Shown here: piece by piece, positions 24,151 to 34,601 of the stretch
Layout: the number at the start of each line of letters is the position of its first letter
Numbering within the stretch: position 1 is the first letter of the stretch
Assembly (NCBI GenBank): GCA_038049695.1
Contig: CP142461.1
Span: 40,907,501-40,971,500 of the forward strand
Length of the DNA: 64,000 nucleotides
Source of the DNA: Cinnamomum chago
Taxonomy: Eukaryota > Streptophyta > Magnoliopsida > Laurales > Lauraceae
Reading direction: 5' to 3'
Notes under the pieces: model-generated
Database searches by the model: none
What the model was told of the DNA's origin: nothing
What the model saw: the letters and a program-made list of their open reading frames with translations, nothing else
Translations under genes and position numbers: made by a program

Positions 24151-25911
24151 TCCTGTCACATCCCCCGAACCCGATTGGAGAATAAACCAAATCCGGGGAG
24201 TGAAATTTAGGGCTAATTAAAAATTTTGCCCTTTACGCCCAAGGATCGCAAGTCCGCTGTGAGGATAATGTATTTCAACCTCAAAACATAAAACAATAGC
24301 GGGATTCATACATTGATATTAACAATGGATAATAAATCTCAATTAAATTTAAAGTTGCAAGCAACAATTAAAGTTAAAGAGGAAGTTAATTTAATTACAA
24401 TGGCCATCCCATAAACTAAGACCATTAAACAACATATAGTCAATGAAAGAAAGTTCAACGAAGAATAACAATGAATTAAATTAAATCTAATGTTTATCCC
24501 AAAGTGAGTCTCTCATGTGCCTGGTAATGATGACCCTACTCTACGTCACCGGCACTCCACTCCCGTGCCTCCTCTGCTGGTTGCAGATCCTCTGGGATCT
24601 CCTCACCGGTCTGCTCCTCGTAGTAGTACTCACCTGATGAGTCTGCACACTAAGAAACCGAGTCAACGACATGTTGAGCAATAGATAAGCAAGATATAAT
24701 TAAAACATAACATGCATCAAATATAAGAGTAATTACAAGTACAAGATCGTAGGAATACAAGGAACAATACTAGGCATGTAGCATGAGTAAATAACCATCA
24801 GAATCATGAATAGAAATCCTAACAATACTAACAATCACCACTACCAATGTAATGCAATGCACAAGAGGGAGACTCCATGGTCGTCCAAGCCACCTCAGGG
24901 GTGTCAGTAACAATCCTATCCGGACTATTGATACCAAAGTCCAGCTCCAGGGGGATCCAAGCTCCCGGTCCTGGGAATAGTAGTAGGGTCTAAGCCCGCT
25001 CCCAACTATTTAACGCTATTGACGCCGTCCAAAGCCGACTGCCCACCCCGATGTCCGAGTAACCGACCCATCAATAAACCCCAAACTGCAGCTGGCCATG
25101 ATATGCAAATAATAATAATAATAATAATAATAATATAGTGGTGTTGACACGCGGGGAAAACCAAGTCAAGCAAGTCTGGCTAGTTCAGCGAACAAAGCGT
25201 GTTCTTAGGAATTATCTCATTCAAACAATACAAGATAGGCCATCCACACGATAATCCCTTACATTTTAGCCAGTCATGTTTATCAATACACGATACATGG
25301 TTCCTAAGGTACACTCTAAATCAGGTCATTGTTCTAATTCTACAAGAGTTTATGTTTTGTAATTGATTAGGTGTTTTATGCCAAGAGAGTGTACAAGGAT
25401 GCAAGATCAATGGATACGATTAACAAATCAAAGAGAGATTACAATCCAGTCCGAGGCAAGTGTTGTCATCCATGTACCATATGTGGTTTAACGGAGTGCG
25501 TGGGGAATTCGAATCATCAATGCTTAAAAAGAATTTCCTTGGTGTACAATCATGTTGAGCATCGATTGATTCAATTCCATACGCATTCGGTTAAACCATA
25601 TACAATATACGAATATCTAAACAACCCATCGAAGCACACCAAGCCACGTGCTATGATTTCAAGACCCCATTAATGGTCACGTGAGAGTGGTTTCATGGTT
25701 TCCAATGTCTAAGGCCCAAACCTAGCTAACAATCTCGTTACTAACAAGAAAGTGGTCTAAATAATTAATCTCCTTAGCTACCTCCCTTCTCGATCCCCAA
25801 TCATCGCGAGACATGTATCATTGGATTCTACGCTCAAAGAGCTTTCGAACGGTATATAGCTCGTGAAATTCCGACATATGGTTTAGAAGTTATGACCCAT
25901 AGAAGTTTGCC

Positions 25912-25916
<5 letters not shown>

Positions 25917-25952
<36 letters not shown>

Positions 25953-26165
25953 GCGACGGACCAACCATGTGTCCGATTCATTGGTGGGATAAACCAACAG
26001 TACCCATCATTCATGTCAGGTCATTCAACGTTTCTTTTTTTCCTTTTTTTTTTACTCATCTTATGCGCTGATGTCATGGCCATTGAACGTTCCGTGGCCA
26101 TTGAACGTTCTGAACGTTTCAGTGGCCATTGAACGTTCGGAACGTCCAGCATTCTTCAACGTTTT
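25917..26165 (-). promoter_or_regulatory. 5' LTR promoter: AACGTTC repeats and expanded TA run
   Basis: Counterpart of 11601-11830. GGCCATTGAACGTTC repeats lie at about 26085-26140 and a long TA run at 25917-25948 replaces the shorter TATATATAAAG. Confidence 0.45.
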
Positions 26166-27100
26166 TTTTTTAAGTCAAATACAGAAACCCCATTTTTTTG
26201 CAGTCTTTCACCCAATCCATTCCTAAAATTCACCTGCACAAAACTGAGCCACCGTGCTCCCCCAATAATCCATTCCATCCATCAACATTTCCACTTACAA
26301 CAATTAACAATTAAATTAAATAAACCCAAATTAATAACAAAACGGGCTTGGAATTAGGAAAACCTAATAAGAAAACACATACATCCAATCAATGGAAGAC
26401 ATACACACAAGCTTAATTATAAAATGCAGATCTACTTGCCTCAACCAAGAAGAAGATTGGAATTGGGGAAATCTGAGGAGAAGCCCTAACACTGCAAAAA
26501 CCTCAATCTACCCGACCAAACGCAATCTAACACGCAAAGGAGAAGAAAGAGAGGAAAAGATCAAGATCTAACCTAAATTTAAACAAAAAAGAATTGATTA
26601 AGAAGATGAAAGAGAGGGAAATCTTACCAAATTGATGTTAATGGAAAGAGGAGATCGCGCGGAAGAAGATGAGCGGCTCGGATCGCGGAAGTGATCCTTC
26701 AGGGAAGGAGTTCTGGAGCCTTGGAAGAATGAGGAAGAAGAAGAGGTTGTGGTGGGTTATCGTTCGTTGCAGAGAAAGAAAAGAGATTAGGGTTAATGTT
26801 GACACCAAAAATGTCACTTTGCCTCTTCACACCAAAAGCTACATGGAGCCGCATCCTACCAAAAATAGGCAGGCGCCACTTCAAGCATCAGATCTTGTCA
26901 GAATCAAACAAAAACTGCAAGGTCATTCAAAACAACCAAAAGAGAGGTACACATGAAGTTTCGGGCCATTCCGACATCATTTGGCCTAACTTCACTTCTC
27001 CAACAGCTAAGCAGCAGCTCCCGGCGGCGGACCACCCCGGGACCATGGCACCTAATTCGGAGCTTGCGGATCATCTCAAAATGACTCCAATAGGCTCCTC

Positions 27101-27600
27101 GTCGAATTTCAGGTCAATCGGACATCGTTTGACCGAAAGTCAAAGCTCGGCATTTCCCTTGCGGTGAAATCAAAGGCAAGCGTTTGCATGACTCCAAATG
27201 GCTTCAAAACTCAAACGAAAGCCTATGGTTGGTCTTATCTACTGATGAGGGAGTCACACGTCGAATTTCAGGTCAATCGGACATCGTTTGACCGAAAGTC
27301 AAAGCTCGACATTTCCCTTGCGGTGAAAACAAAGGCAAGCGTTTGCATGACTCCAAACGGCTTCAAAACTCAAACGAAAGCCTATGGTTGGTCCTAACTA
27401 CTGATGAGGGAGTCACACGTCGAATTTCAGGTCAATCGGACATCGTTTGACCAAAAGTCAAAGCTCGGCATTTCCCTCGCAGTGAAATCAAAGGCAAGCA
27501 TTTGCATGACCCCAAACGGCTTCAAAACTCAAAAGAAAGCCCATGGTTGGTCTTATTTAATGCTCAAGAAGCTTCACCTCAAATTTCAGGTCATTCCGAC
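27101..27600 (+). repeat. 159-bp tandem repeat, three full units
   Basis: GTCGAATTTCAGGTCAATCGG starts at 27101, 27260 and 27419, and a diverged CTCAAATTTCAGGTCATTCC at 27578, exactly 159 bases apart each time. A more decayed copy of the same phrase lies near 26953. Because 159 is 53 codons, one frame stays open and repeats the same peptide, but nothing suggests it is a real protein. Confidence 0.93.
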
Positions 27601-28596
27601 ATCGTTTGACCCTGTTTCAGCTTCTGGCGGAAAATCAGCAGTTCTGCGCTCGGCTTTTCCCGGAAAATCGGAAACTTTGCAAACCAATTTGCAAGGATTC
27701 TCATCATGTTTTTCAGAGGGAAATCAAGCCAAAAAATTGGAGAAATGTCATAGAAAACAAACAAAAAAAACGGAAGCGAAAAACGACGAAAAACGGCCAG
27801 AAACGGGCCCCGGGAAGCAATTTTCCCCCCAGGGTCGCAGAGCCCCGCGACCCTGGGCCAGGCCGGCGACCATGGCCCATGGTCGCCGGAGACCATGGGG
27901 CCGGCGACCCTGGGAGGTCCGGGGCGCCGATTTCGCCCCGGGACCCCCCGTTTCGTCCGTTTTCGCGAGACGAGTTGTTCTGTCCCTGTGATTTTTCCAG
28001 ATTCAGACTTTTGAGGCTCCAAATTCGCCGATATTCGCCAAGATCACAGGAATCCTTCCAAGAACTTCAAAAACTTCGTTGATCGCCAGCTGAACAACCA
28101 AAAAGTGCACTTTCTGCCCGCCCGATCGCGAAATCGACTGGACAGATGCTGCCGGCCCGCTGGTATCAACCAATGTCTGAAACTACATGATCATCTGATG
28201 TTGATTTACATAAGGATCCATCGATGATCATCGCAAAGGGAATTCCAAGAGACGCAACATGGCCCGCGACTCTTCAGCTACCAAGGTGGCCACTTAGTGC
28301 AATCAATTGGCCCGTTTATGGCAAGTTAATGCGGTCATTAACCCATTATCTTGAACGACCCAATCAGAAGCCTCCGTTCAGGAGTTACAAGTCCAAGCAA
28401 TCATGGCATTCAAGCCATGAAACTCCTAACATAATGGAGATTAAAGGCGATTAAATGCCCATGACTCTCCTCCGGCCAATGAAATCCAAGGGTCAGGAGT
28501 TACAAAACAAAAAGTAATTAAACTTGTAACTCCTCCCTTAATGAGCTTTATTACCATAAAGGCTCATAAATCACTCCTAAAGGCTACCAAAAGGCC

Positions 28597-28604
28597 TATA
28601 AATA
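28597..28604 (+). promoter_or_regulatory. TATA box of the 2.66-kb insert
   Basis: TATAAATA followed by a leader-like stretch. Inferred from motif and position. Confidence 0.5.
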
Positions 28605-29134
28605 GGAGTCCTCTCCAAGCATTCCAAAAAAAAAAGAAAGAGGGGGGACACACACAGAAGGATCCGGGAAAATCGCCACAGATCCGGAAAAATCGCCAGA
28701 AAATCATTCAAAAATCCTTGGAGAAATCTCTACAACCCTGCTCCTTCAAGAAAACTCTGCTGCAACAAGTTCAACAAGGTGATTGAAGCCCCTTGGGGGG
28801 CCACCCCCCCAAAGACCACCTCTCCTTCTATCCAACATGGCTAGATGCGGCTTTTCAGCCCGTCTACTCAGTTTTTTACCGGATATAGGACCTTATCTTG
28901 GTCCTTATCCTCTAAAAATCTGAGGTTGGAGCCAAGCCAAGAAATCAAGCACTATGTTCTCATCTGAAGGACGATGGCGGAGCCCATACATGACTCGCGA
29001 CCATCGATCTGAACGAGCCCTCCCACAATCGCATGAGAAGTTAGATTCCTTTTTCTTACTTTTCTGTTGTAAATTGTATTTTTTCTAAAGAGACAAAAAA
29101 TCACATCTCTTGTCTTTCATTATTGATAAGATTT

Positions 29135-29220
29135 GTAAATCGCCTTTCATGGCAAAATCGCCTCCAACGGCACCAAACCGCCTTCTACGGCACAAAAACG
29201 CCTTTCACGGCATTCAAACA
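29135..29220 (+). repeat. Short tandem repeat, about 17-18 bp unit
   Basis: Five degenerate units of the type AAATCGCCTTTCATGGCA. The unit has a loosely palindromic GCC...GGC. Confidence 0.8.
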
Positions 29221-31271
29221 AAACTGTCTCTTTTATTAAAATATGTATGCAATGGAAAACTAGAAAAAAGTTTCATTTCCCTTTTTACTTGTGAAGATGG
29301 ATCTCCGGATCACCATTTCTAAATTCCAAGTATTAAAGAGAAATTGGCATACCCGTACAAAAAAACTGATGCCCGCTTTTCCTTTTTCCCTCCACCATAC
29401 CCCGTCAGCCCCGGGGCGGAGGCAGCTTTGGAAAAAGACAAAAGCCGGGACCATCAGTTAATCTCTTGTTTAAGAAGAAAAGGAGGGAGAAAAGACTAAG
29501 TTACCCTTTAAGTGGGTCCGGAGAAAGAATGAATTTTTAGAAGGGTTTCTGATCGTCGGATCGCGACGAGGCAGAAGACAAACATGATCAGTGCGACGAG
29601 ACCTTTCCAACGAACCCAAAATCACGGTGATAGGAATTTTTCCGGAACAACACTCAATTTTTCCTAATTTGCAAACTACCCCCCTGCTAGGATCAAACAA
29701 ACTCGAAATCAAACGAAACTTCGCAGACACTATTCTAACACTAAAAGAAACTCACTCAAGGCCTAAACCCACTTAAATATCTAACAATACAATTAATTAT
29801 AATAATAATAAAATAAGCGGGTCAACGGGCCTTCTATTGGGCCCAATTGACCCAGTAAGGTCGCGGACCTTACAACATGTGTTAATAATCATTGTAAGAC
29901 CCATCTATTGTTAAAAAAAATGAACATAGGATTAAATGTTAAAATCATGAGATCTTAGTAATGTTGTCTAATTACGACAGGTTCACCAAACGTTGGTAAT
30001 CACAATATTACATGTAATGGTGATTATAAAAAAAGGCCATATCTAGCTTTTTTTTTTCTTGTAAAACCTTATCTAATGTTAGACATCATTGATGAATCCA
30101 TCCATGAGAAATCATTGTGGGACTCATTTGATGTTTGGAGTTATATTAATACGAGGAGAACTATCATTTAATGATGTCAAACTGATAATTGCTGTATCAC
30201 AATTCAATCTTGGTAATCAATATGAGACCCGACTAATTTTGGTAGCATGGGACCCACCTATATTGTAAATTACAATGAGAACCCCCAGTGTAACATTTGT
30301 AGGACCCACCTAATATTGATAATTAACAAAGGCTATATAATCGTGATATAGCTATAGGACCCCACATTAAATTTGTTAACACTATGGGGCCAATCTTATA
30401 TTAGGAGCCATAGTTGCACTCTAATAAAAAATCATTGATGTTAAAACTCATAGTGGGCCACTATGATTAACGGTTGGTCATGAACTCTCCAATAGATTTT
30501 ACTAAAACTCTCCATTCGTATTTAGCAAAGGTTTTTTTTTTAACAAAAGATCATTTATACAACATATCATTGAATAATGTAATATGAAAGTCTTTGAAAG
30601 AAACTGAGATATTGTAAGATACTTTCTTAGTTATTCAAACACTGTCTTTTTAGGTGAATAGATTATTTTCTAAACTAGTAGATAATATATCAAAATCTAT
30701 TGAAATATCTCGTTTCCAAACACCCTTTAAAATAAATGGCCTCTTCTTGGTAGACTTTCCCCAAATCTTACTCCAACCAGATCTGGTCCTTCCATAAGAT
30801 TGAGTGCATCATACTTTTAAACATAAATAAGGTAGCACCAACTCTTATTTGATTTCGAAGGATAACCAAGATGCCCAAATCTAACTAATTGCAAAGAAAG
30901 GCTTTTCTCAAAGTATTGTAAAGGAGAAACCTTTCTTATGAAAACTTCCATTTTGGAAAGAAAAGTGGAGGGAAGGAATAAGATTATCACTTAAGTCCTA
31001 TACCGCCGACCTAATTTAGCATTATATAACTATATTTTTTTCGTTCGGTGCGATAGGAGTAGAATTCTAGCCAATGTAGATACAAATGAGGGGTGTGTGT
31101 GTGTGTGACCTGAATGGGTTGGATACTTGGAGAAACTATATGAGGGCCCACACTTGTCAAATAGGTGGTCTGATTGGTCTAAAGTGAGACCAACCAATTC
31201 TTTTTTGTGGAAACCATATACTAGCAAACACAAAAGATAAAAAAAGTTCTTAATTATCTCATCTTGCGCCA

Positions 31272-31388
31272 TCATGATGCCTATAAAAAGGGCTCTCCAA
31301 GCAGCTTTCAACACCTATGATACTCTATCAAAAGCTAAGAAACTTTGCACGATCTTTTTCAATTTCACTTGATTCCCTTCACAAGGTA
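31272..31388 (+). promoter_or_regulatory. Possible host promoter and truncated first exon
   Basis: CTATAAAAAGG near 31271-31281 is followed by a C/A-rich leader and CACAAGGTAAGG near 31380-31391, a good donor-site match. A possible acceptor TTCTCTAG is near 31478-31485. No coding exon follows before the LTR at 32023, so this may be a gene remnant or chance. Confidence 0.25.
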
Positions 31389-31775
31389 AGGGTCGGCTAG
31401 TGTTCAAACATGAGGTAGATGTGGCATTTTTCTGTTACTTTGTCATTAAGATGATCCTCAATACCTTTCTTTGTCTTCTCTAGCAAAAATAAATCCTTGC
31501 ATATCTGTGATATCCTTTACACTTTGACTTACCATTCAAAAGGCCTCAAAGTGGCATGACCCTGGATTGTCTCCCAGGGTTTCTATGTTATATCCTGGAA
31601 GATCGGTAATAGATTACAAAGAAACAAATATTAGGGTAAACATGTGACACCTGATTTGAAAACCAAAATAAAACAACTAAAAGAAGGGACCTTTTAGCTG
31701 TGGGTGACAACTTGGAGTTGCTAAAAAAGGAACGAGAGTAATTGTTGGGTTGAATGCATTTGGACTCTTTGCAAT

Positions 31776-31860
31776 ACCACAAGAAAAAAACAACTTTTAG
31801 TGCTGGAAAAATAAACCGCCTCTAAAGGTGTTTTCTTTCCACTGCTAAAAGTCACTTTTT
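31776..31860 (+). mobile_element. CACTA-like terminal fragment (weak)
   Basis: ACCACAAGAAAAAAACAAC resembles the CACTACAAGAAAA terminus of plant CACTA transposons. It is followed by TTTTAGTGCTGG and ACTGCTAAAAGTC, which look like sub-terminal repeats in opposite orientation. The other end was not found. Confidence 0.35.
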
Positions 31861-32467
31861 ATAGTACAAGTCTAATATTAGAGGATAATGATACATATGT
31901 ATTTGTTATTCCTATACAAAAGTTCATCGAAAAGATCTATGCACCTTGGAGATACAAAGAGGGATCAAGACCTAATTTGGTAATAACCAACATCGTAGCC
32001 ATCCATTTTCTTTATTTCTATTTGTTAGGGATTTTGTGTTTTGCAATTTGATGGATGCATTATCATTTTAGCATCATTTGAATTTTCACACATGCATTGA
32101 TTTAGAAATACTTGAAATCTTGATTTACTCATGCATTGTTTTTAAGACTTTTAGAAATAATGATTCATGCATGTTTTCGATTTAAAACTTGGATGCATTT
32201 AGTTTTGAAAAGAAGATTTTTGAATCAAGCATGTCTATGAGTTTAAACCTTTCAAATAAACTTAGGCATTTTAGGTTTCATGTTTTTAAAACTCTTAGAT
32301 TGATTTAGAACATGTTTTCAGGCTTGATTCTATGGCCCAGAACTCCCTTTAGCAAAATACTTTGGAGTAGCTTTTTACTTAATCGTTTAAGAAGGCAAAA
32401 CTTTTTTTGGGTGCTACAGTAATTTTGCTACAGTAGTTTTGCTATAGTAATTTTGCTACAGTGTTTT

Positions 32468-32640
32468 CAGTCGACCGAACTCAAGATGTCGGTCGACCGA
32501 CACTTGACCGAACCCACTTCGGTTCGCGTTCCAGAATGGTCAAAACTAGCCGTTTTATGACCGTTGGGAGTTCGGTTGACCGACACTTGACCGACACCTG
32601 GCCCATAATAAAGCCGTTGGACAGTTTTTTCTATATAAAG
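32468..32640 (+). promoter_or_regulatory. LTR promoter: GGTCGACCGA palindromes then TATA
   Basis: Motifs TCGACCGA, GGTCGACCGACA and GGTTGACCGACA lie in 32468-32600, with TATATAAAG at 32632-32640. The 3' LTR has a shortened version (46043-46155; TATATAAA at 46178-46185). Confidence 0.5.
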
Positions 32641-32929
32641 AGATCATTCCTAGGACAAATGGGAGGATCCAAGGGATACTTCTTGAGGTGTTTTGAGGCC
32701 AAACAAAGGGGAATGATCTAAGGGAGGCTAGTTGGTCAAAAAGGGAAGCTAAAGCTTGGAATTATAAGTAAATCTTCTATGTAAGCTTAGTTTTCCTTTT
32801 CATATGTTTTCATGCTTTGCTTAAATTATTAGTAAATCTTTTTAGGCATGTTAACTATGATTTGTTGTGTCCTTAACATATATATGTGTTGAATTGATTT
32901 ATTGTTTTGGATACATCACCTTGATTCAA

Positions 32930-33450
32930 ACCAAGTAGGACTCAAATCAGTATATCTAAGTGAATCATGTTTTGGAATCATCTTTGAAATTATATGTAAC
33001 ATGATTCCTATACTTGGTTGAATCTTTGGTTGTTGTTTTTCATCATAAGAAAATCACTTTCAAATCTATCTTATGATTTGGATTCAACAACTTCACAAAT
33101 CACATGTATTTTGTATTAAAGTTTCACACAACTTGCTTAGCATTGATATACATCATTTTCAAGTTGGTTTTTAAATTACATGTGACTTGTCCCTTAACTT
33201 CAATCAAATCTATTTTTGTGTTTTACACTTTCAAATGCTTTTAGCATACATATTGAGCTACATTGTTAATTTGATTGAAATCCTTACGCATCACATATTT
33301 TGTTCTTAGAATTTCACAACTTCTTTGGAATACATAGGTATATCTTTTACAAGTTATTTTTAACATGTGATTGACATTCTTTCCTCAATCATAAATGTTT
33401 TTATGAGCTAAAACATTTAAAAGCCTTTGGCTTACATTTATGAGCTTTTA
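32930..33450 (+). repeat. Inverted-repeat units inside the LTR
   Basis: Perfect arm pairs at 32962-32971/32998-33007 (GAATCATGTT), 33042-33050/33069-33077 (ATCATAAGA) and 33201-33209/33269-33277 (CAATCAAAT). Some loops in the zone contain AGTATATCTAAG or GGTATATCTTTTAC, close to the loop motif of the interior array. Confidence 0.65.
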
Positions 33451-33639
33451 TTTTCAAATTGATTGAGGACATCATACATACACATTGTGCATTCATCTTG
33501 CATTCATTGTGTGTTTGTGTGTGTGTGAATTAGGTTTTCACTTTCATATCCGCCTAATTAAGAGGCATTGTATTGAGCTAAAATTGTATCTCCATCAAGT
33601 GTATTCTAGACACTACTCAGAAAGAGAACCAACCTTCTG

Positions 33640-33785
33640 GTTGTACAGGTTATTGCTTAGCCTAGAAAAGCATAGTGTATAGGTTGATGTTAAGCCTTGA
33701 AAAACATCAGTGTTAGAGGTTATTGCTTAGCCTTGGAAAGCATAATGTAAAGGTTATTGTTTAGCCTATTGAAAAGCATAGATAG
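33640..33785 (+). repeat. Four tandem stem-loop units of the LTR
   Basis: Units of about 35-40 bp, AGGTTATTGCTTAGCCT...AAAGCATA. TGCTT or TGTTT can pair with AAGCA in each. The same array is at 47205-47335 and in reverse at 16678-16815 and 21595-21730. Confidence 0.7.
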
Positions 33786-34023
33786 TAGAAATCTGGTGAG
33801 GTGTTGGATCACAAGCCGGTAGTGGATGTAGGCATTGAGGTCGAACTACTATAAATCCTTGTGTGATGGTGCATGCTTTGTGATGATTATTTTTGTTAGC
33901 TTCCGCATTTTAGTTCTATATCATCACTTTGACTAATTGAATTAAAGAAGTTAAAATTGGTCACTAATTTGAAGCTCACCCTATTCACCCCCCCCCCTCT
34001 AGGGTTCGGATCCCAGACTTTCA

Positions 34024-34150
34024 CTATTGAATGTGGGTCTTTGATCTTCTAGTACATCGGGTGAATTAGTACTGACACATACATATATACACATATACAT
34101 ATATGTGTGTGTGCGCGCGCGCGCGTGCATGTGTGTGTGTGTAGGAGATA

Positions 34151-34193
<43 letters not shown>

Positions 34194-34278
34194 GAGATGC
34201 ACCTATGAGAGATATCTCTCACCTTACATGAGAGATAGGAGTAGGGGCCCTCACATTTAAGTTGTTGGCTTTAGATAT
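34024..34278. repeat. Duplicate of the right flank (47585-47836)
   Basis: Starts CTATTGAATGTGGG, as the sequence after the 3' LTR does, and includes the same TG/CG/TA microsatellite and the left half of a foldback MITE. The copy ends at AGATAT, then switches to LTR sequence at TTGCTTAGCC with about 2 bases of microhomology. Confidence 0.9.
34083..34191. repeat. Alternating TG/CG/TA microsatellite
   Basis: Nearly continuous alternating purine-pyrimidine (TATA, TGTG, CGCGCGCG, TA run). The duplicate at 47641-47773 has different repeat numbers. Confidence 0.95.
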
Positions 34279-34552
34279 TGCTTAGCCTATTGAAAAGCAT
34301 AGATAGTGGAAATCCGGTGGGGTGTTCGATTACAAGCCGGTAGTAGATGTAGGCATTGAGGCCGAACCACTATAAATCCTTGTGTGATGGTGCATGCTTT
34401 GTGATGATTATTTTTGTTAGCTTCCGCATTTTAGTTCTATATCATCACTTGTGACTATTTGAATTAAAGAAGTTAAAATTGGTTATAATTGGTCACTAAT
34501 TTGAACCTCACCCAATTCACCCCCCCTCTAGGGTTCGGATCCCGGACTTTCA
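34277..34552 (+). repeat. Truncated 5' LTR of copy 2
   Basis: Last 276 bp of the LTR, from the final stem-loop unit to GACTTTCA. It has private differences from both full LTRs (for example GTTCGATTACAAGCC). Confidence 0.88.
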
Positions 34553-34554
34553 AT

Positions 34555-34565
34555 TGGTATCAGAG
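34555..34565 (+). other. Primer-binding site of copy 2 (tRNA-iMet type)
   Basis: TGGTATCAGAG two bases after the LTR end. The copy 1 site continues with C, this one with A. Confidence 0.88.
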
Positions 34566-34601
34566 AAAGGTTACTCCATTATAGGGCTTAACAACCTGGA
34601 G

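Larger units (their letters stand above)
26797..29456 (+). mobile_element. LTR-like insert of 2.66 kb (solo LTR, Tat/Ogre-like?)
   Basis: Starts TGTTGACACC and ends CCGGGACCATCA, with the 5-bp duplication GTTAA at 26792-26796 and 29457-29461. The intact LTR at about 12462 shows the empty site. There are no terminal repeats and no retroelement protein domains. TATAAATA at 28597-28604 and a following leader support plus orientation. It carries a 159-bp tandem repeat and a short-period repeat near its 3' end. The Tat/Ogre suggestion rests only on the TGTTGACACC start. Confidence 0.8.
9815..29874 (-). mobile_element. Ty3/gypsy chromovirus (Tekay/Del-like), 20 kb, broken
   Basis: Bounded by the 5-bp duplication ACATG (9810-9814, 29875-29879), with the empty site in segment B near 49983. 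On the minus strand the order is 5' LTR (29874-24154), primer site, gag, protease, RT, RNase H, integrase, chromodomain, polypurine tract, 3' LTR (12877-9815). The gene order, paired zinc knuckles and chromodomain mark a chromovirus. A non-autonomous copia-type element sits between gag and protease, and a 2.66-kb insert sits in the 5' LTR. Without both it is about 10.5 kb. The pol frame has several nonsense codons, so it is not autonomous. Confidence 0.95.
24154..29874 (-). repeat. 5' LTR of the chromovirus, with a 2.66-kb insert
   Basis: Plus-strand TGTCACATCC to GACCTTACA. It aligns with 9815-12877 on both sides of the insert 26797-29456 and its duplication. A TA microsatellite (25917-25948) has expanded at the TATA position. 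Small open frames here (for example 25371-25673) are not genes. Confidence 0.92.
9557..30727. mobile_element. MITE-like non-autonomous DNA element (PIF/Harbinger type?), split by the gypsy element
   Basis: The left end GGGGGTGTCTGG and the right end CCAAACACCCTT (30716-30727) are imperfect inverted ends, flanked by TAA at 9554-9556 and 30728-30730. Without the gypsy insertion and its duplication it is about 1.1 kb and non-coding. Segment B carries its left part (49738-50389) without the gypsy element. The termini and 3-bp TWA-type duplication resemble PIF/Harbinger MITEs; that superfamily call is an inference. Its interior repeats a GGGACCCAC...TAATCA phrase. Confidence 0.6.
30731..32017. other. 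Intergenic DNA, no gene identified
   Basis: AT-rich with no convincing coding frame. It contains a TATA box with a leader and splice-donor-like sequence (31272-31388) and a CACTA-like fragment (31776-31860), listed separately. A short TG microsatellite lies near 31096. Confidence 0.6.
32023..34023 (+). repeat. Solo-like LTR bounded by CTATT on both sides
   Basis: 2.0 kb, TGTTAGGG to GACTTTCA, nearly identical to 45632-47584. The immediate right neighbour is not a primer site but host flank, so it behaves as a solo LTR. TATATAAAG is at 32632-32640. Confidence 0.92.

Noticed and set aside
27404-27991. A 195-residue frame as a protein gene
   Set aside because: It lies in the 159-bp tandem repeat and GC-rich part of an LTR-like insert; the repeated peptide follows from the period being a multiple of three.
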